Source: an uncultured Dyadobacter sp. (lineage in GTDB: Bacteria; Bacteroidota; Bacteroidia; Cytophagales; Spirosomataceae). Taken from it: a stretch of DNA of 6,542 nucleotides. Below are positions 5,843 to 6,542 of the stretch, piece by piece; positions within the stretch are counted from its first letter, which is position 1; every line of letters starts with the position of its first letter. Location of the stretch: positions 1-6,542 of the forward strand of contig CAMLNK010000239.1 in NCBI GenBank assembly GCA_946481035.1. The letters are read 5' to 3'. Position numbers and translations under genes: made by a program. The notes beneath the pieces were generated by a model. It was not told where the DNA came from, did no database searches, and was given only the letters and a program-made list of their open reading frames with translations.

Positions 5843-6541
5843 TTATTTCTTCTTCATTTTCATAGCCACCGGGTCCCAGTGGACGATCTTCTTGCTGAAA
5901 TAGCTTTCATTGCAGGCCAGTACCGGCGCCGCCGCACGGAAGCCGAATACCGGATCTTCAACGGTACCGACACTGCCCTTTTTCACGTTTTCGAAAAAGT
6001 CCCTGAAATGGTTGGCGTGCGCATCATCTTCTTTGGGAGCTTCGAACCGCACTTCCTTTACAGGTTCCGCTTTCCGGGTATCTTCCGGATATTGTGCATC
6101 GTATTGTTTCTTAAACTCCTTCTGCTGCGCTTCCGAAAAGGTATTGAAGCTGTCGTAACCTCCCATACCAGGGGCTTTCGGCAATTTCTTTTTCGTCAGT
6201 ACCAGGTTATTTTCGGTAAATTCGATCTGCCCCTCGGTACCGATAATGCGGGTATTGTTGGCAATGGCGCCCGCATTGGCGAAGTTCACACGCAGTACCA
6301 TCTGGAAGTTAGCGTGAATATCGGTTTTGGGGTAATCGAGGATCGACACGAGCACATCGGGCACATCACGGCCGTCTTTCCAGTAGCTCAGCTCTCCCGA
6401 CGACATTACGCGTTCCGGCCCCAGCGAATTGGTTACAAAATGCACACCGGTAATCAGGTGTACAAAAAGGTCGCCGCCCACGCCGGTACCATAATCCTGG
6501 TAATTTCTCCAACGGAAAAACCGCTTCGCATCGAATGCACG
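5843..6541 (-). CDS. Gfo/Idh/MocA-family oxidoreductase (C-terminal part, runs off the right edge)
   Basis: This is the C-terminal 232 codons of a Gfo/Idh/MocA-type protein, a family of mostly NAD(P)-dependent enzymes acting on sugars, inositols and related compounds. The frame is open to the window edge, so the GTG at 6481 is internal and not a start; the preceding codons encode FFRWRNYQDYGTG. The family's substrate-domain pattern is visible: the W-R-x-Y-x-D-Y-G-T-G-x-G-G-D stretch (about residues 11-24 of the fragment) with histidines at 28 and 34, the GTEGQIEF strand at 101-108, and the closing pattern NESYFSKKIVHWDP before a lysine-rich tail. The middle (about 120-175) is rich in Lys and Glu. 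The Rossmann domain, any Tat or lipoprotein signal, and thus cofactor and cellular location lie outside the window. A terminator-like hairpin follows 16 bases after the stop. Many Bacteroidota members of this type are annotated only as predicted dehydrogenases. Confidence 0.9.
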   Translation of the reverse strand, partial: RAFDAKRFFRWRNYQDYGTGVGGDLFVHLITGVHFVTNSLGPERVMSSGELSYWKDGRDVPDVLVSILDYPKTDIHANFQMVLRVNFANAGAIANNTRIIGTEGQIEFTENNLVLTKKKLPKAPGMGGYDSFNTFSEAQQKEFKKQYDAQYPEDTRKAEPVKEVRFEAPKEDDAHANHFRDFFENVKKGSVGTVEDPVFGFRAAAPVLACNESYFSKKIVHWDPVAMKMKKK

Positions 6542-6542
6542 C

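Noticed and set aside
5843..6481. A complete 212-residue gene starting at the GTG at 6481.
   Set aside because: The frame stays open to the window edge and the codons before the GTG encode family-typical residues (RWRNYQDYGTG), so it is an internal valine of a truncated gene.

Overview
The window looks like a stretch of a Bacteroidota chromosome, most likely Cytophagales and Dyadobacter- or Spirosoma-like. The grounds are a SusC/SusD outer-membrane pair, start codons without Shine-Dalgarno sequences (the susC and susD starts have A/T-rich leaders instead), and moderate-GC genes separated by much more AT-rich spacers. The genus is an inference from style only. Every convincing gene lies on the minus strand, so the window reads from right to left.

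In transcription order: (1) the C-terminal part of a Gfo/Idh/MocA-type oxidoreductase, entering from the right edge and ending at 5843; (2) an intrinsic terminator-like hairpin at about 5796-5827; (3) a secreted CE1-type serine esterase (5766-4906), whose start codon lies inside a perfect inverted repeat that encloses the hairpin; (4) five bases later, a classical SDR oxidoreductase (4900-4115), almost certainly co-transcribed with the esterase; (5) a clear intrinsic terminator at 3962-3990, oriented to end that unit; (6) an AT-rich leader (3548-3961) with a small hairpin and a possible short hydrophobic upstream reading frame that overlaps the next start codon; (7) a full-length SusC/RagA-type TonB-dependent receptor (3547-317); (8) ten bases later, the first 102 codons of a SusD-like lipoprotein (306 to the left edge).

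The likely shared theme is carbohydrate acquisition. SusC/SusD would bind and import an oligosaccharide or similar ligand across the outer membrane. The periplasmic esterase could remove acyl decorations such as acetyl or feruloyl groups. The SDR and Gfo/Idh/MocA proteins are of types that often oxidise or reduce sugars and sugar acids. The substrate cannot be read from the sequence, and the window holds no glycoside hydrolase, lyase or dedicated regulator.

No wholly new gene system is visible. The most unusual signals are in non-coding DNA: the nested structure between the Gfo/Idh/MocA gene and the esterase, which could hide the esterase start codon in read-through RNA, and the leader-peptide-like frame abutting susC. 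No RNA genes, insertion sequences or CRISPR arrays were seen.
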